Positions 21,937-28,385 of a DNA stretch of 28,516 bases are shown here, in pieces. The stretch spans positions 1-28,516 of the IMG/VR virus record IMGVR_UViG_3300043409_000851. One strand, given 5' to 3'. Numbering within the stretch: position 1 is the first letter of the stretch; the number at the start of each line of letters is the position of its first letter. A program made the position numbers and the translations under genes. The stretch comes from a virus. The notes beneath the pieces are model-generated. The model did no database searches. It was given only the letters and a program-made list of their open reading frames with translations, and had not been told where the DNA came from.

Positions 21937-22108
21937 AGAGTTGAGCATTTATGTTGATGAAACGGCTATATCAACGGTTTTTACTAGTTATGTTGATCTT
22001 TTTGTAATTAAAAAAACTGCTGGAGAACATTCTGCGAAGATCAATTTGCCCTTAAAAGAAGCAATTGAACTCCGTGACTTTTTAAATTATTGCTATCCCA
22101 AACCATGA
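21923..22108 (+). CDS. Hypothetical protein between HTH and replication genes (61 aa)
   Basis: ATG 21923 lies inside the end of the HTH gene and has an AGGGG site just upstream. The product (MHIDKELSIYVDETAISTVFTSYVDLFVIKKTAGEHSAKINLPLKEAIELRDFLNYCYPKP) is a small beta-then-helix domain. It has no recognised motif. Its stop overlaps the replication protein start by four bases (ATGA). Gene position suggests a regulatory or replication-accessory role. Confidence 0.65.
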   Translation: MHIDKELSIYVDETAISTVFTSYVDLFVIKKTAGEHSAKINLPLKEAIELRDFLNYCYPKP

Positions 22109-24111
22109 GCCTCCCTATGACAACAACAACAAAACTTGAGGCAGCGCTAACCTATGCGTCTTGGGGTTGGCCAGTATTTCCCTTGGTGGCGCTACGAAAG
22201 AACCCAGCGACTCCGGACGGGTTCTACAACGCCACCACGGACACGGATCAAATCAAAGAATGGTGGGCAAAAGACCCGAATTACAACATCGGCATCCCGA
22301 CTGGCGAGGTGTCAGGGATCGTGGTGTTTGACATTGACCCGCGCAATGGTGGAGACGATAGTTGGTCTACATTTCAGCACGAGTTGGGCTCTGTACCGGA
22401 CGAATCGATTTGCCAGTTGACCGCAGGGGGCGGGCAACATTATGTTGCCAAATGGTACGACGGTTTAAAAAGTTGCAAGCCTCGCCCTGGCATTGATTTC
22501 TTGTCTACCGGCAATTATTTTGTAGCTTCACCTTCGTTTGTGATCCCAACTAAAGACGGCACGATTGAAAGCGCGCGCACCTATGAGTGGGAAGTCTCAG
22601 GCGACCCGACAGACGGTGCAATGCCTTTTTCTATCCCTGAGCCTTGGCGCGTAGCTTTGGCGGTCAAAAAGGTTATTTCAAACGCTAGTGATTCACCTCT
22701 GATATGCGGTAGCCGTAACGTAGGTCTGACCGCTATGGGTGGTTTGATGCGCCACGGGGGCTTTTCGAGTGCCGAGATATATGCCGCACTATCTAAGGCC
22801 AATGAGGATCGATGCGAAATAGCATTGCCCGATTCTGAAATTCGACAGATTGCCCAAAGTGTTGCCCGTTACACGCCTGACCATGATGTGGGTGCAAGTG
22901 CAGCGCTCGGGGATGCAGCCGCTGAATCTATTTTAAATGACCAACCTAAGCACCCGCTATCCACCTTTGTTCACTACGACCTAGACAACATTCCCCCTAC
23001 CGAGTATGTGTTAGACGGCATTATGGAGGCGGGAGTGGTGTTGGTGGTTGGCTCGGCAGCATCAGGTAAGACCACCCAATTGTTGCCCCTCCTTACCCGT
23101 GTCACCCATCTATGTGACCCTGACGACCCCCTTAAACCTCTCCTTCGTCGCAAGTTGATCTGGGTGTCCGAGGATCCTAAACAGGCATTGCGAATCTTAC
23201 GATCGATGCGTGAGGCAGGGCATTTTGGCACCCATAGCGCGCGCGAGGTGTCCGAATGGATCAAGGTGGTAGCCGCCGCCCGCCTGGCACCCGAAATAGT
23301 CGCCCAGGTCGCACCGTTTTACGAAACCATGGCAGTTGACAACATTAGCGCAGACGGTGAGGTATTTAGCGCCAATCCGGTCGTGGCGTTCGATACCAAT
23401 AATAGCGTATTTGATCTTGAGAATGAGTCCGACAACAGCGAGGTCGGACGTGCCATGGCAGTTTTAAAGCAAAAGTTTAGGGGCATCCCGCTTGTGTTGG
23501 TTGGGCATATTGCCAAAGCACTTAAACGTGCCGATGTGGTCGATTTCAGCGCCCGCGGTGCCGGCGCTTGGGAGGCAGATGCTAATCAAGTTATGTACAT
23601 GATCAAAGAAGATGATGGCAAACGGTGGCTTGAGATCGTATCTGCCAAGCATCGATTTTTTGCCCGTGCGGACGGGATCTTGTTTGGTGCCAGCATCAAC
23701 GTGATCAAGACGCATGACATCTTGGGCAACAAAATAACCGAAACCCTGATCCATGGGGTGCCTGAAATTGTCGAGGCCGGCGGTAAAAGTGAGATAGCAA
23801 AAGTTAAAGAAAAAAACCGAAAGGATGCAGATCTAGCAGCCCGACAATTGCTCTTGAAGCAAAAAGAAGAGGCGGTGATATCGGCGTTGAATTTACTCAA
23901 TAAAACTGAATACCGCACTAAAACAGAATTAACTGAGCGGATCGGTGGTAATAAGAATCAAGCCCTTGAAGTGATCGACGCTATGGTTGCGCGTGGCATG
24001 ATTAACGCCATTTATACGCCATTTGAAGCCCCAATTGAGAAGCGCCCAGGGCGACATGAGGCAGGGTATGTCATGCCGAAATCGTACAAAAAAGAGTCGG
24101 ACGGTGACTAA
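22105..24111 (+). CDS. Bifunctional primase-polymerase / RepA-like helicase replication protein
   Basis: Start set at ATG 22105 by its ATGA overlap with the previous stop (a TTG at 22090 is less likely), giving 668 aa. N-terminal prim-pol domain: ASWGWPVFPL, NIGIPTG, FDIDPRNGG (catalytic Asp pair, 75-83), GGGQHY (108-113). Residues ~185-245 look like a PriCT-1 linker (GSRNVGLTAMGGLMRHGG...). C-terminal RecA-like helicase: Walker A GSAASGKTT (306-314), ISEDP-like WVSEDPK, VVAFDTNNS and VLVGHIAKA. The end (~550-668) has a winged-helix-like region. It would make primers and unwind DNA at the origin. The adjacent GTACCGCTA repeats are the likely binding site. Confidence 0.88.
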   Translation: MSLPMTTTTKLEAALTYASWGWPVFPLVALRKNPATPDGFYNATTDTDQIKEWWAKDPNYNIGIPTGEVSGIVVFDIDPRNGGDDSWSTFQHELGSVPDESICQLTAGGGQHYVAKWYDGLKSCKPRPGIDFLSTGNYFVASPSFVIPTKDGTIESARTYEWEVSGDPTDGAMPFSIPEPWRVALAVKKVISNASDSPLICGSRNVGLTAMGGLMRHGGFSSAEIYAALSKANEDRCEIALPDSEIRQIAQSVARYTPDHDVGASAALGDAAAESILNDQPKHPLSTFVHYDLDNIPPTEYVLDGIMEAGVVLVVGSAASGKTTQLLPLLTRVTHLCDPDDPLKPLLRRKLIWVSEDPKQALRILRSMREAGHFGTHSAREVSEWIKVVAAARLAPEIVAQVAPFYETMAVDNISADGEVFSANPVVAFDTNNSVFDLENESDNSEVGRAMAVLKQKFRGIPLVLVGHIAKALKRADVVDFSARGAGAWEADANQVMYMIKEDDGKRWLEIVSAKHRFFARADGILFGASINVIKTHDILGNKITETLIHGVPEIVEAGGKSEIAKVKEKNRKDADLAARQLLLKQKEEAVISALNLLNKTEYRTKTELTERIGGNKNQALEVIDAMVARGMINAIYTPFEAPIEKRPGRHEAGYVMPKSYKKESDGD

Positions 24112-24144
24112 GTATGTTTGTACCGCTAATGTACTGCTATGGCT

Positions 24145-24172
24145 TAATTTGCTCAAAAAGTGAGCAAAATTA
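24145..24172. other. Inverted repeat within the iteron region
   Basis: TAATTTGCTCA (24145-24155) faces TGAGCAAAATTA (24161-24172) over a five-base AAAAG spacer, matching except for one extra A/T. It directly follows the first two iterons and could be a protein-binding dyad or a hairpin that stops transcription from the replication gene. No T run follows on the plus strand. Confidence 0.45.
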
Positions 24173-24213
24173 GTGGTACTGCGGTACTGGTACTCCTTAA
24201 ACATACATACCCT

Positions 24214-24243
24214 GTACCGCTAACCTTGGGGGGTTAGCAGTAC
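24214..24243. other. 12-bp iteron-containing stem-loop
   Basis: GTACCGCTAACC (24214-24225) pairs with GGTTAGCAGTAC (24232-24243) through a TTGGGG loop, with a single G-T wobble. Two repeat units face each other, so this could be an operator dyad, an extruded cruciform at an origin, or the nick/priming hairpin. Confidence 0.5.
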
Positions 24244-24293
24244 ATATACAGATATTAATAGTACCGCTATGTACCGCTAGTACCGCTGTACCG

Positions 24294-24815
24294 CTAATCT
24301 AGGGTTTTAGGTTCATTAGGGGTGATATCGGTCACGTCCAAAAGCCGAGCCTCGGCTTGCTCCAAAGCTTGTACAATGGATATTTGTGTGTGTGTAACAC
24401 TCACATCGATTTTGTCCCCCCATTGTTTGGGGCGAAGCTTTGACGCCGACCATTTCCGTGCATCGATCCTGAGTCGTTGACGGTTCACCCAGGCGTTGAT
24501 TAAGGCGGGATCTAGATCGGCTGGTGGCATCTCGTCCGATAGGTCAACCAGTTCATCTGCTAAATAATCCCCGCGCTCTTCCATGCAAGCCCTGTACTTG
24601 GTTTGTAGTTCAGGGTTCTGTCTTAGTTGATACATAGCCGTGGCATAAGACATTTGCACCTCCTTGGTGGCGCTCATTAAGCTTTTGCCCTCCGTGATGC
24701 GCTCTAAGATCACCGGCCACACCTCACGCACGGTATAGGCGATATTGTGGCTACCGAGCCGCCTAAGCTTGCCGTCATAACTATGCTGTTCTTGCGCTGT
24801 CTTTGCTTTTTGCAT
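24294..24815 (-). CDS. Terminase small subunit-like protein (TerS)
   Basis: A 173-aa protein. The N-terminal part has a helix-turn-helix-like segment (EGKSLMSATKEVQMSYATAMYQLRQNPEL, residues ~42-70). The conserved terminal block RIDARKWSASKLRPKQWGDK (116-135) is the Sf6-type small terminase signature. TerS binds the packaging site and hands DNA to the TerL motor. Here it is on the opposite strand from TerL and about 2 kb from it, which is unusual. Its stop codon overlaps the last iteron. A GGGG-type ribosome site is present before ATG 24815 in the leader, which contains AT-rich DNA but no clear promoter that I can assign confidently. Confidence 0.8.
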   Translation of the reverse strand: MQKAKTAQEQHSYDGKLRRLGSHNIAYTVREVWPVILERITEGKSLMSATKEVQMSYATAMYQLRQNPELQTKYRACMEERGDYLADELVDLSDEMPPADLDPALINAWVNRQRLRIDARKWSASKLRPKQWGDKIDVSVTHTQISIVQALEQAEARLLDVTDITPNEPKTLD

Positions 24816-24901
24816 CGTTTACCCCACAAAGTGATTAATATTTTAATTCAAGGCGTTATGGGCGATTTTAATAGAAATACACGTTAATGTACTAGAGGCG
24901 T

Positions 24902-24924
24902 AAAAAAACCCGCCTGAGCGGGTT
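24902..24924 (-). terminator. Intrinsic terminator of the GP88-like operon (minus strand)
   Basis: AACCCGC / GCGGGTT arms (24918-24924 and 24907-24913) with a four-base TCAG loop are followed on the minus strand by seven T (24908-24902). This ends transcription from the GP88-like gene and the two micro-ORFs and implies that TerS, 87 bases further on, has its own promoter. Confidence 0.85.
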
Positions 24925-24943
24925 CTGATGCGTTTTAGATGGG

Positions 24944-25006
24944 TTATAAATCAAAGACTAGTATTGCAAGTATGACTATGGCCGCGGCAACAAGTGAAAT
25001 GGTCAT
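24944..25006 (-). CDS. Micro membrane peptide (20 aa)
   Basis: ATG 25006 follows a GAGAG site. The product MTISLVAAAIVILAILVFDL is almost entirely a single membrane helix. It ends 20 bases before the terminator stem. It follows another micro membrane ORF by eight bases. Such peptides (as in small toxins, KdpF-like subunits or phage membrane modulators) are hard to confirm from sequence. The good spacing to an SD-like site and the paired arrangement are the support. Confidence 0.5.
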   Translation of the reverse strand: MTISLVAAAIVILAILVFDL

Positions 25007-25014
25007 GCTGGCTC

Positions 25015-25089
25015 TCAAATAAAATTGAAAAGAATTAGGGCAATGAACATCAATACGAGCCCGATTGCTGCGTGGATTTTTTCTAGCAT
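25015..25089 (-). CDS. Micro membrane peptide (24 aa)
   Basis: ATG 25089 has an AGGA site six bases upstream. Product MLEKIHAAIGLVLMFIALIL then FNFI is a charged N-terminus plus one hydrophobic helix. It lies 42 bases downstream of the GP88-like stop and before the 20-aa peptide, both inside one terminator-closed transcription unit. It may be a small membrane subunit or toxin-like peptide. Real expression is not shown by sequence alone. Confidence 0.5.
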   Translation of the reverse strand: MLEKIHAAIGLVLMFIALILFNFI

Positions 25090-25131
25090 GGTTAGTCCTT
25101 TAGGTAATGGCCACTTGCGTGGCCGTGGAAG

Positions 25132-25869
25132 TTATGCTGCTAATTTGATAGGAATAATTTTGCGAAGGGTATCAACTACAAAAGGACCTGTATCCTTTTT
25201 GGCTTGGCCTTTGGCATACAAAGCCACAATACGGTTTTTGGGCTCAACATGACGGATGTCGCTATTGTCGCCAGGTATCACGCGCAAACCCAAAAAGCTT
25301 TTAGGGATATCGGCCACGGTTCTAAATACAACAGCAATACGCATTTTGCTAGCAATGGCTTGCTGTACATACTTTTGGTATGCCAGCGCACCACTATAGG
25401 AAAATGTCAGATCATAATTTGCCGGTACGTTTTTACGGTTTGCAAGCTTTGTGTAATCGTAAAACTGTACTTGGGGAAATAAAGCAAAAATACTGGTGTA
25501 TGCAATACCCTTGTATGTAACCGGTATATTTTCCCATCTAATGTCGCTTGTGCCGTTTAGGCGCACTATTGGCGTTAAGCTTTGGCGCATTGCTTGGCGA
25601 ATTAAAGCAAAAACACTATCGATTAATTCGGCCATGAATGAATCACGATCATTAAAAAACCAATCTGTTTTTGATAGCCTAGCGATTTGTACGCTAGTGA
25701 ATGCGCCACGACCAGCACTAAACAGGCAAGGTGCCTCGCATTCTGCAAGCTTGGCCATAGGGCAAACCTGCCGGCCTGATAGGTCGCTAGGTGTTAAATA
25801 CAGTATGCCGGTAAGAAAACCAAGCTTTAAACCTTTTACTGTTTTTGCATCGGATGATATTGAGAGCAT
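25132..25869 (-). CDS. GP88-like (mycobacteriophage gene product 88) cysteine-motif protein
   Basis: A 245-aa protein that I recognise by its N-terminal pattern: LKLGFLTGILYLTPSDLSGRQ then C36-PMA-x4-C44-x3-C48 and LFSAGRGAF. This C-x7-C-x3-C set resembles metal or Fe-S ligands. GP88-family proteins occur in phages, plasmids and bacteria and have no proven function to my knowledge. The C-terminal half has IRLNGTSDIRWENIP, FALFPQVQFYDYTK and DLTFSYSG, consistent with an enzyme-like alpha/beta barrel. It is the first gene of a small minus-strand unit with an AGGA site, ending in a strong terminator, and preceded by an inverted-repeat leader. It is isolated from replication and packaging genes, so it resembles an accessory (moron) gene. 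Confidence 0.7.
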   Translation of the reverse strand: MLSISSDAKTVKGLKLGFLTGILYLTPSDLSGRQVCPMAKLAECEAPCLFSAGRGAFTSVQIARLSKTDWFFNDRDSFMAELIDSVFALIRQAMRQSLTPIVRLNGTSDIRWENIPVTYKGIAYTSIFALFPQVQFYDYTKLANRKNVPANYDLTFSYSGALAYQKYVQQAIASKMRIAVVFRTVADIPKSFLGLRVIPGDNSDIRHVEPKNRIVALYAKGQAKKDTGPFVVDTLRKIIPIKLAA

Positions 25870-25905
25870 GATGTTGTCCTGGTTTGATTAATCAGATTAG
25901 GGTTG

Positions 25906-26006
25906 TGCATTAACAGATCGTTTTCTCCTTCGCTCCCTATGCTTACTACTTCGGGTCTTATAGTGCTTTGTGAAGCACCGGAACCATCAATCAATCTGTT
26001 AATGCA
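25906..26006. other. 101-bp inverted-repeat element with internal hairpin (structured RNA or operator)
   Basis: A perfect 13-bp inverted repeat, TGCATTAACAGAT (25906-25918) and ATCTGTTAATGCA (25994-26006), encloses 75 bases that contain the perfect hairpin GTGCTT-TGTG-AAGCAC (25963-25978). On the minus strand TATAAG, a possible -10 element, follows this hairpin. It lies upstream of the GP88-like gene. It could be an RNA leader with a long closing stem, a pair of operators, or a short mobile element; no target-site duplication is evident. Confidence 0.5.
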
Positions 26007-26010
26007 TAAT

Positions 26011-26055
26011 CACAATACCACACAATTACACACAATCCTCTCAATTGCTCACAAT
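26011..26055. repeat. CACAAT direct repeats in 10-bp helical phase
   Basis: CACAAT occurs at 26011, 26021 and 26031, with a degenerate copy at 26041 (TCAATT) and another CACAAT at 26050, next to an AT-rich TATATATA stretch. The exact ten-base period puts each copy on the same face of the helix. It leads into the larger GCACAATG repeat array. Confidence 0.6.
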
Positions 26056-26103
26056 ATATATATTGATCGATTCTAGTTATCAATAGGCAAACCCTATTGC
26101 ATC

Positions 26104-26268
26104 ATGTTGCAGCGCACAATGATCGAGCTGTGAATGTTGCATTGCACAATGCTGTTGCATTGCACAATGTTGCAGCGTCATGCTGCGTTGCAGCACAACG
26201 CTATGTTGCAGCGCAGCCATTGCAGCGCAGCAACCATGCCGCACCGCGGCAATGTTGCAGCGCAACAG
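26104..26268. repeat. TGTTGCA-GCACAATG repeat array, about 16-18 bp period
   Basis: Imperfect 16-18 base units of the form (A/C)TGTTGCA(GC/TT)GCACAATG lie at 26104, 26134, 26152, 26167, about 26185, 26203, 26219, 26236 (degenerate) and 26252. The second and third units differ at one base. The array contains dyads such as TGTTGC/GCAACA. Long open frames here on both strands (Cys/His/Gln/Ala-rich translations) are products of the repeats. Candidates: packaging site for TerS, a second origin, or a regulator-binding array before the late operon. Confidence 0.65.
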
Positions 26269-26281
26269 CCAAGGGGATGGG

Positions 26282-26341
26282 GGGGGGGAGCCCTGCCAAG
26301 GAGCCCTAGCTAGCGGAGGGTTCACCCCCAAAATTTTTTTT
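26282..26341 (+). terminator. Strong plus-strand terminator upstream of the TerL operon
   Basis: A 13-base arm with seven G then AGCCCT (26282-26294) pairs with AGGGTTCACCCCC (26317-26329), with one mismatch and one G-U, across a 22-base loop. AAAA and a run of eight T follow (26334-26341). It lies 55 bases before the start of the 155-aa gene, so it would stop leftward-origin transcripts crossing the repeats. The G10 run nearby (26279-26288) is length-variable in principle. Confidence 0.6.
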
Positions 26342-26396
26342 ATTAAATATTTCCAATCCCATTTACAATCAGCACTAAATCTCACGGAGTCCGGCA

Positions 26397-26864
26397 ATGG
26401 CCAACGAATTACTGCCCAAGAATCTAAATATGCTGCGCTACTCTCTAGAGAGCATGACACCTGAAGAGCGGCGTAAGCTGTTGGCGTTAGAAGAGTCAGC
26501 TAATAGCGAAGATTTTATGATGCGCCAAACCATGATGGGTGAACAGCCTAGTCGGCAATCACCATTTCAAGGCATGGTGATGGGCAACTCGGGTGGCTAC
26601 AATGTGCAACTGCCCAACGGTCAAACGGTTCCTTTCATGCCCGAAACGCTAATGGCGCGCGGTGGCTACCAAGGCGACAATTTACGCGCGGGCGTTAATG
26701 GCGTCATGGTACGGATGCCGGACGGCACGATTAAGATGATGCCTGGCGGCATAGACGCGGGGTACAACGCTGACCTTGGCAACGGCAGCAATTTAGATAT
26801 TGGTGGAATGTATGGCCCGCGCGGTATGTTTAACGTCAACGCCCGCTACAGCAAGAAGTTTTGA
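26397..26864 (+). CDS. Hypothetical phage protein upstream of TerL (155 aa)
   Basis: ATG 26397 has a GGAG site. The product starts with a helical region (LESMTPEERRKLLALEESANSED) and continues as Met/Gly/Pro-rich sequence with QLPNGQTVPFMPETLMARGG, MVRMPDGTIKMMPGG and a C-terminal beta-repeat (GYNADLGNGSNLDIGGMYGP RGMFNVNARYSKKF), like a small outer-membrane-type or surface beta segment. It is not a canonical TerS, which is coded elsewhere. It overlaps TerL by one base (TGATG). Possibly a virion or packaging accessory; function unknown. Confidence 0.65.
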   Translation: MANELLPKNLNMLRYSLESMTPEERRKLLALEESANSEDFMMRQTMMGEQPSRQSPFQGMVMGNSGGYNVQLPNGQTVPFMPETLMARGGYQGDNLRAGVNGVMVRMPDGTIKMMPGGIDAGYNADLGNGSNLDIGGMYGPRGMFNVNARYSKKF

Positions 26865-28384
26865 TGCAAACGACACAGTACAGCGCCGCCGAAGAGATGC
26901 GCCTCATGTCAGCGCTTTGGTCACCCAAGATCAAGGATGACCCACTAGCGTTCGTCTTGTACGCGTTCCCATGGAGTCAGAAAGGTACGCCCTTAGAAAA
27001 CTTCTCAGGCCCACGCAAATGGCAGCGCGAAGTCTTGACTGACCTGACCGCACACATTAAGCAGAACGGCGGCAAGGTTGACTTTGACACCTTCCGCATG
27101 GCTACATCATCCGGTCGCGGTATTGGCAAGTCTGCGCTAGTCAGTTGGCTAACCCTGTGGATGCTCTCCACACGGATTGGCTCGACAACCATCATTTCAG
27201 CCAACAGCGAATCGCAGCTACGATCGGTCACTTGGGCAGAGATTACCAAGTGGTTAGCAATGAGCTTAAACAGCCATTGGTTTGAAGTCTCAGCCACCAG
27301 ACTCATGCCCGCTAAGTGGATGACTGAGTTGGTCGAGCGTGACCTAAAGAAAGGCACACGCTATTGGTCGGTTGAGGGACGCCTGTGGTCAAGCGAGAAC
27401 CCTGATGCGTATGCAGGGGTTCACAACTACGACGGTGTGATGGTGATCTTTGATGAGGCCTCCGGTATTGACGACGCCATTTGGGCGGTGACTGCTGGCT
27501 TCTTTACCGAGAACACGCCTAACCGCTTTTGGTTGGCGTTCTCTAACCCGCGCCGCAATACCGGTTACTTCTACGAATGCCACAACTCTAAGCGTGACTT
27601 TTGGAATACTAAGATTGTGGATGCAAGAACGGTTGAGGGCACCGACAAGGCCGTCTACCAGCAGATCATTGACGAATATGGCGCAGATTCATCACAAGCG
27701 GCGGTTGAGGTTTACGGTGACTTCCCCTCTGCGGGTGATGATCAGTTCATATCGTCCTCAATCGTTGACGAAGCCATGCGTAGAGCCCGACTCAAAGACC
27801 TGTCCGCCCCCATTATTGTGGGTGTTGACCCTGCGCGGTTTGGTTCAGACTCGACTGTCATTGCGATCCGCCAAGGGCGTGACATTATTGGTATCAAACG
27901 CTTCAAGGGCGACGATACGATGACGGTGGTGGGACACGTCATTGAGGCGATTGAGGAATATAAGCCCGCGTTGGTCGTGATTGACGAAGGTGGCGTGGGC
28001 GGAGGCGTGGTGGATAGATTGAAAGAGCAGCGGTACAAGATTCGAGGCGTGAATTTTGGAAATAAATCCAAAAATCCGCTCATGTATGGTAATTTAAGGG
28101 CTCAGATGTGGGGTGATATGCGTCAATGGTTAAAAACTGCATCGATTCCTAGTGACAGAATACTTAAAACTGATTTAATATCACCTGTAATGAAGCCGGA
28201 TTCAAAAGGAACTATCTTTTTGGAGTCTAAAAAGGATATGCGGGCGAGGGGGTTGGCTTCTCCGGACGCAGCAGATGCTATATGCGTGACGTTTGCGTTT
28301 CCTGTCGCGCACCGTGAGTATGTAGAACCTAAGAGTCGCAATTATTCGCCAAACGGCGTACAAACTTCTTGGATGGGGGCCTGA
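26864..28384 (+). CDS. Terminase large subunit (TerL)
   Basis: Start at ATG 26864 (the TTG at 26861 is avoided because ATG overlaps the previous stop), giving 506 aa. ATPase domain: Walker A region GRGIGKSALVSW (84-95), Walker B VMVIFDEAS (192-200) with catalytic Glu. Nuclease domain: VGVDPARFGSDST (D322), VVIDEGGVGGGV (D374) and SPDAADAICV near the end, matching the RNase H-like active site. This is the DNA packaging motor and headful or cos nuclease. The length agrees with the family. No TerS precedes it; the 155-aa gene does. The next gene starts two bases after its stop. Confidence 0.9.
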   Translation: MQTTQYSAAEEMRLMSALWSPKIKDDPLAFVLYAFPWSQKGTPLENFSGPRKWQREVLTDLTAHIKQNGGKVDFDTFRMATSSGRGIGKSALVSWLTLWMLSTRIGSTTIISANSESQLRSVTWAEITKWLAMSLNSHWFEVSATRLMPAKWMTELVERDLKKGTRYWSVEGRLWSSENPDAYAGVHNYDGVMVIFDEASGIDDAIWAVTAGFFTENTPNRFWLAFSNPRRNTGYFYECHNSKRDFWNTKIVDARTVEGTDKAVYQQIIDEYGADSSQAAVEVYGDFPSAGDDQFISSSIVDEAMRRARLKDLSAPIIVGVDPARFGSDSTVIAIRQGRDIIGIKRFKGDDTMTVVGHVIEAIEEYKPALVVIDEGGVGGGVVDRLKEQRYKIRGVNFGNKSKNPLMYGNLRAQMWGDMRQWLKTASIPSDRILKTDLISPVMKPDSKGTIFLESKKDMRARGLASPDAADAICVTFAFPVAHREYVEPKSRNYSPNGVQTSWMGA

Positions 28385-28385
28385 A

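Larger units (their letters stand above)
24120..24296. repeat. Iteron-like GTACCGCTA repeat cluster, candidate replication origin
   Basis: Seven copies of GTACCGCT(A) or the one-base variant GTACTGCTA lie in direct orientation, at 24120, 24131, 24214, 24261, 24271, 24280 and 24288. Inverted copies or variants occur at 24171-24179 (TAGTGGTAC), about 24181-24186 (GCGGTAC context) and 24235-24243 (TAGCAGTAC). The last four direct copies are 8-10 bases apart. The cluster fills the gap between the replication protein and TerS, with the final copy overlapping the TerS stop. AT-rich segments lie between copies. This is the arrangement of a plasmid-like iteron origin, which the neighbouring prim-pol/helicase would recognise. 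Confidence 0.8.

Noticed and set aside
25906-26006. Insertion sequence or MITE
   Set aside because: No transposase and no flanking target duplication; kept only as a structured element of unknown nature.
26045-26055. TTGCTCACAAT, similar to half of a lac operator
   Set aside because: Only a half-site matches and CACAAT is the unit of the local phased repeats, so the similarity is probably chance.
26104-26268. Possible CRISPR array
   Set aside because: Units are short, imperfect and nearly contiguous, with no 28-37 base repeats or unique spacers and no cas genes; the Cas4-like nuclease is a common phage enzyme.
26080-26464. ORFs of 70-126 codons on both strands over the repeat array
   Set aside because: Their translations are periodic (for example LQHCAMQQHCAMQHS) and simply reflect the 16-18 base repeats; no ribosome site or domain supports them.
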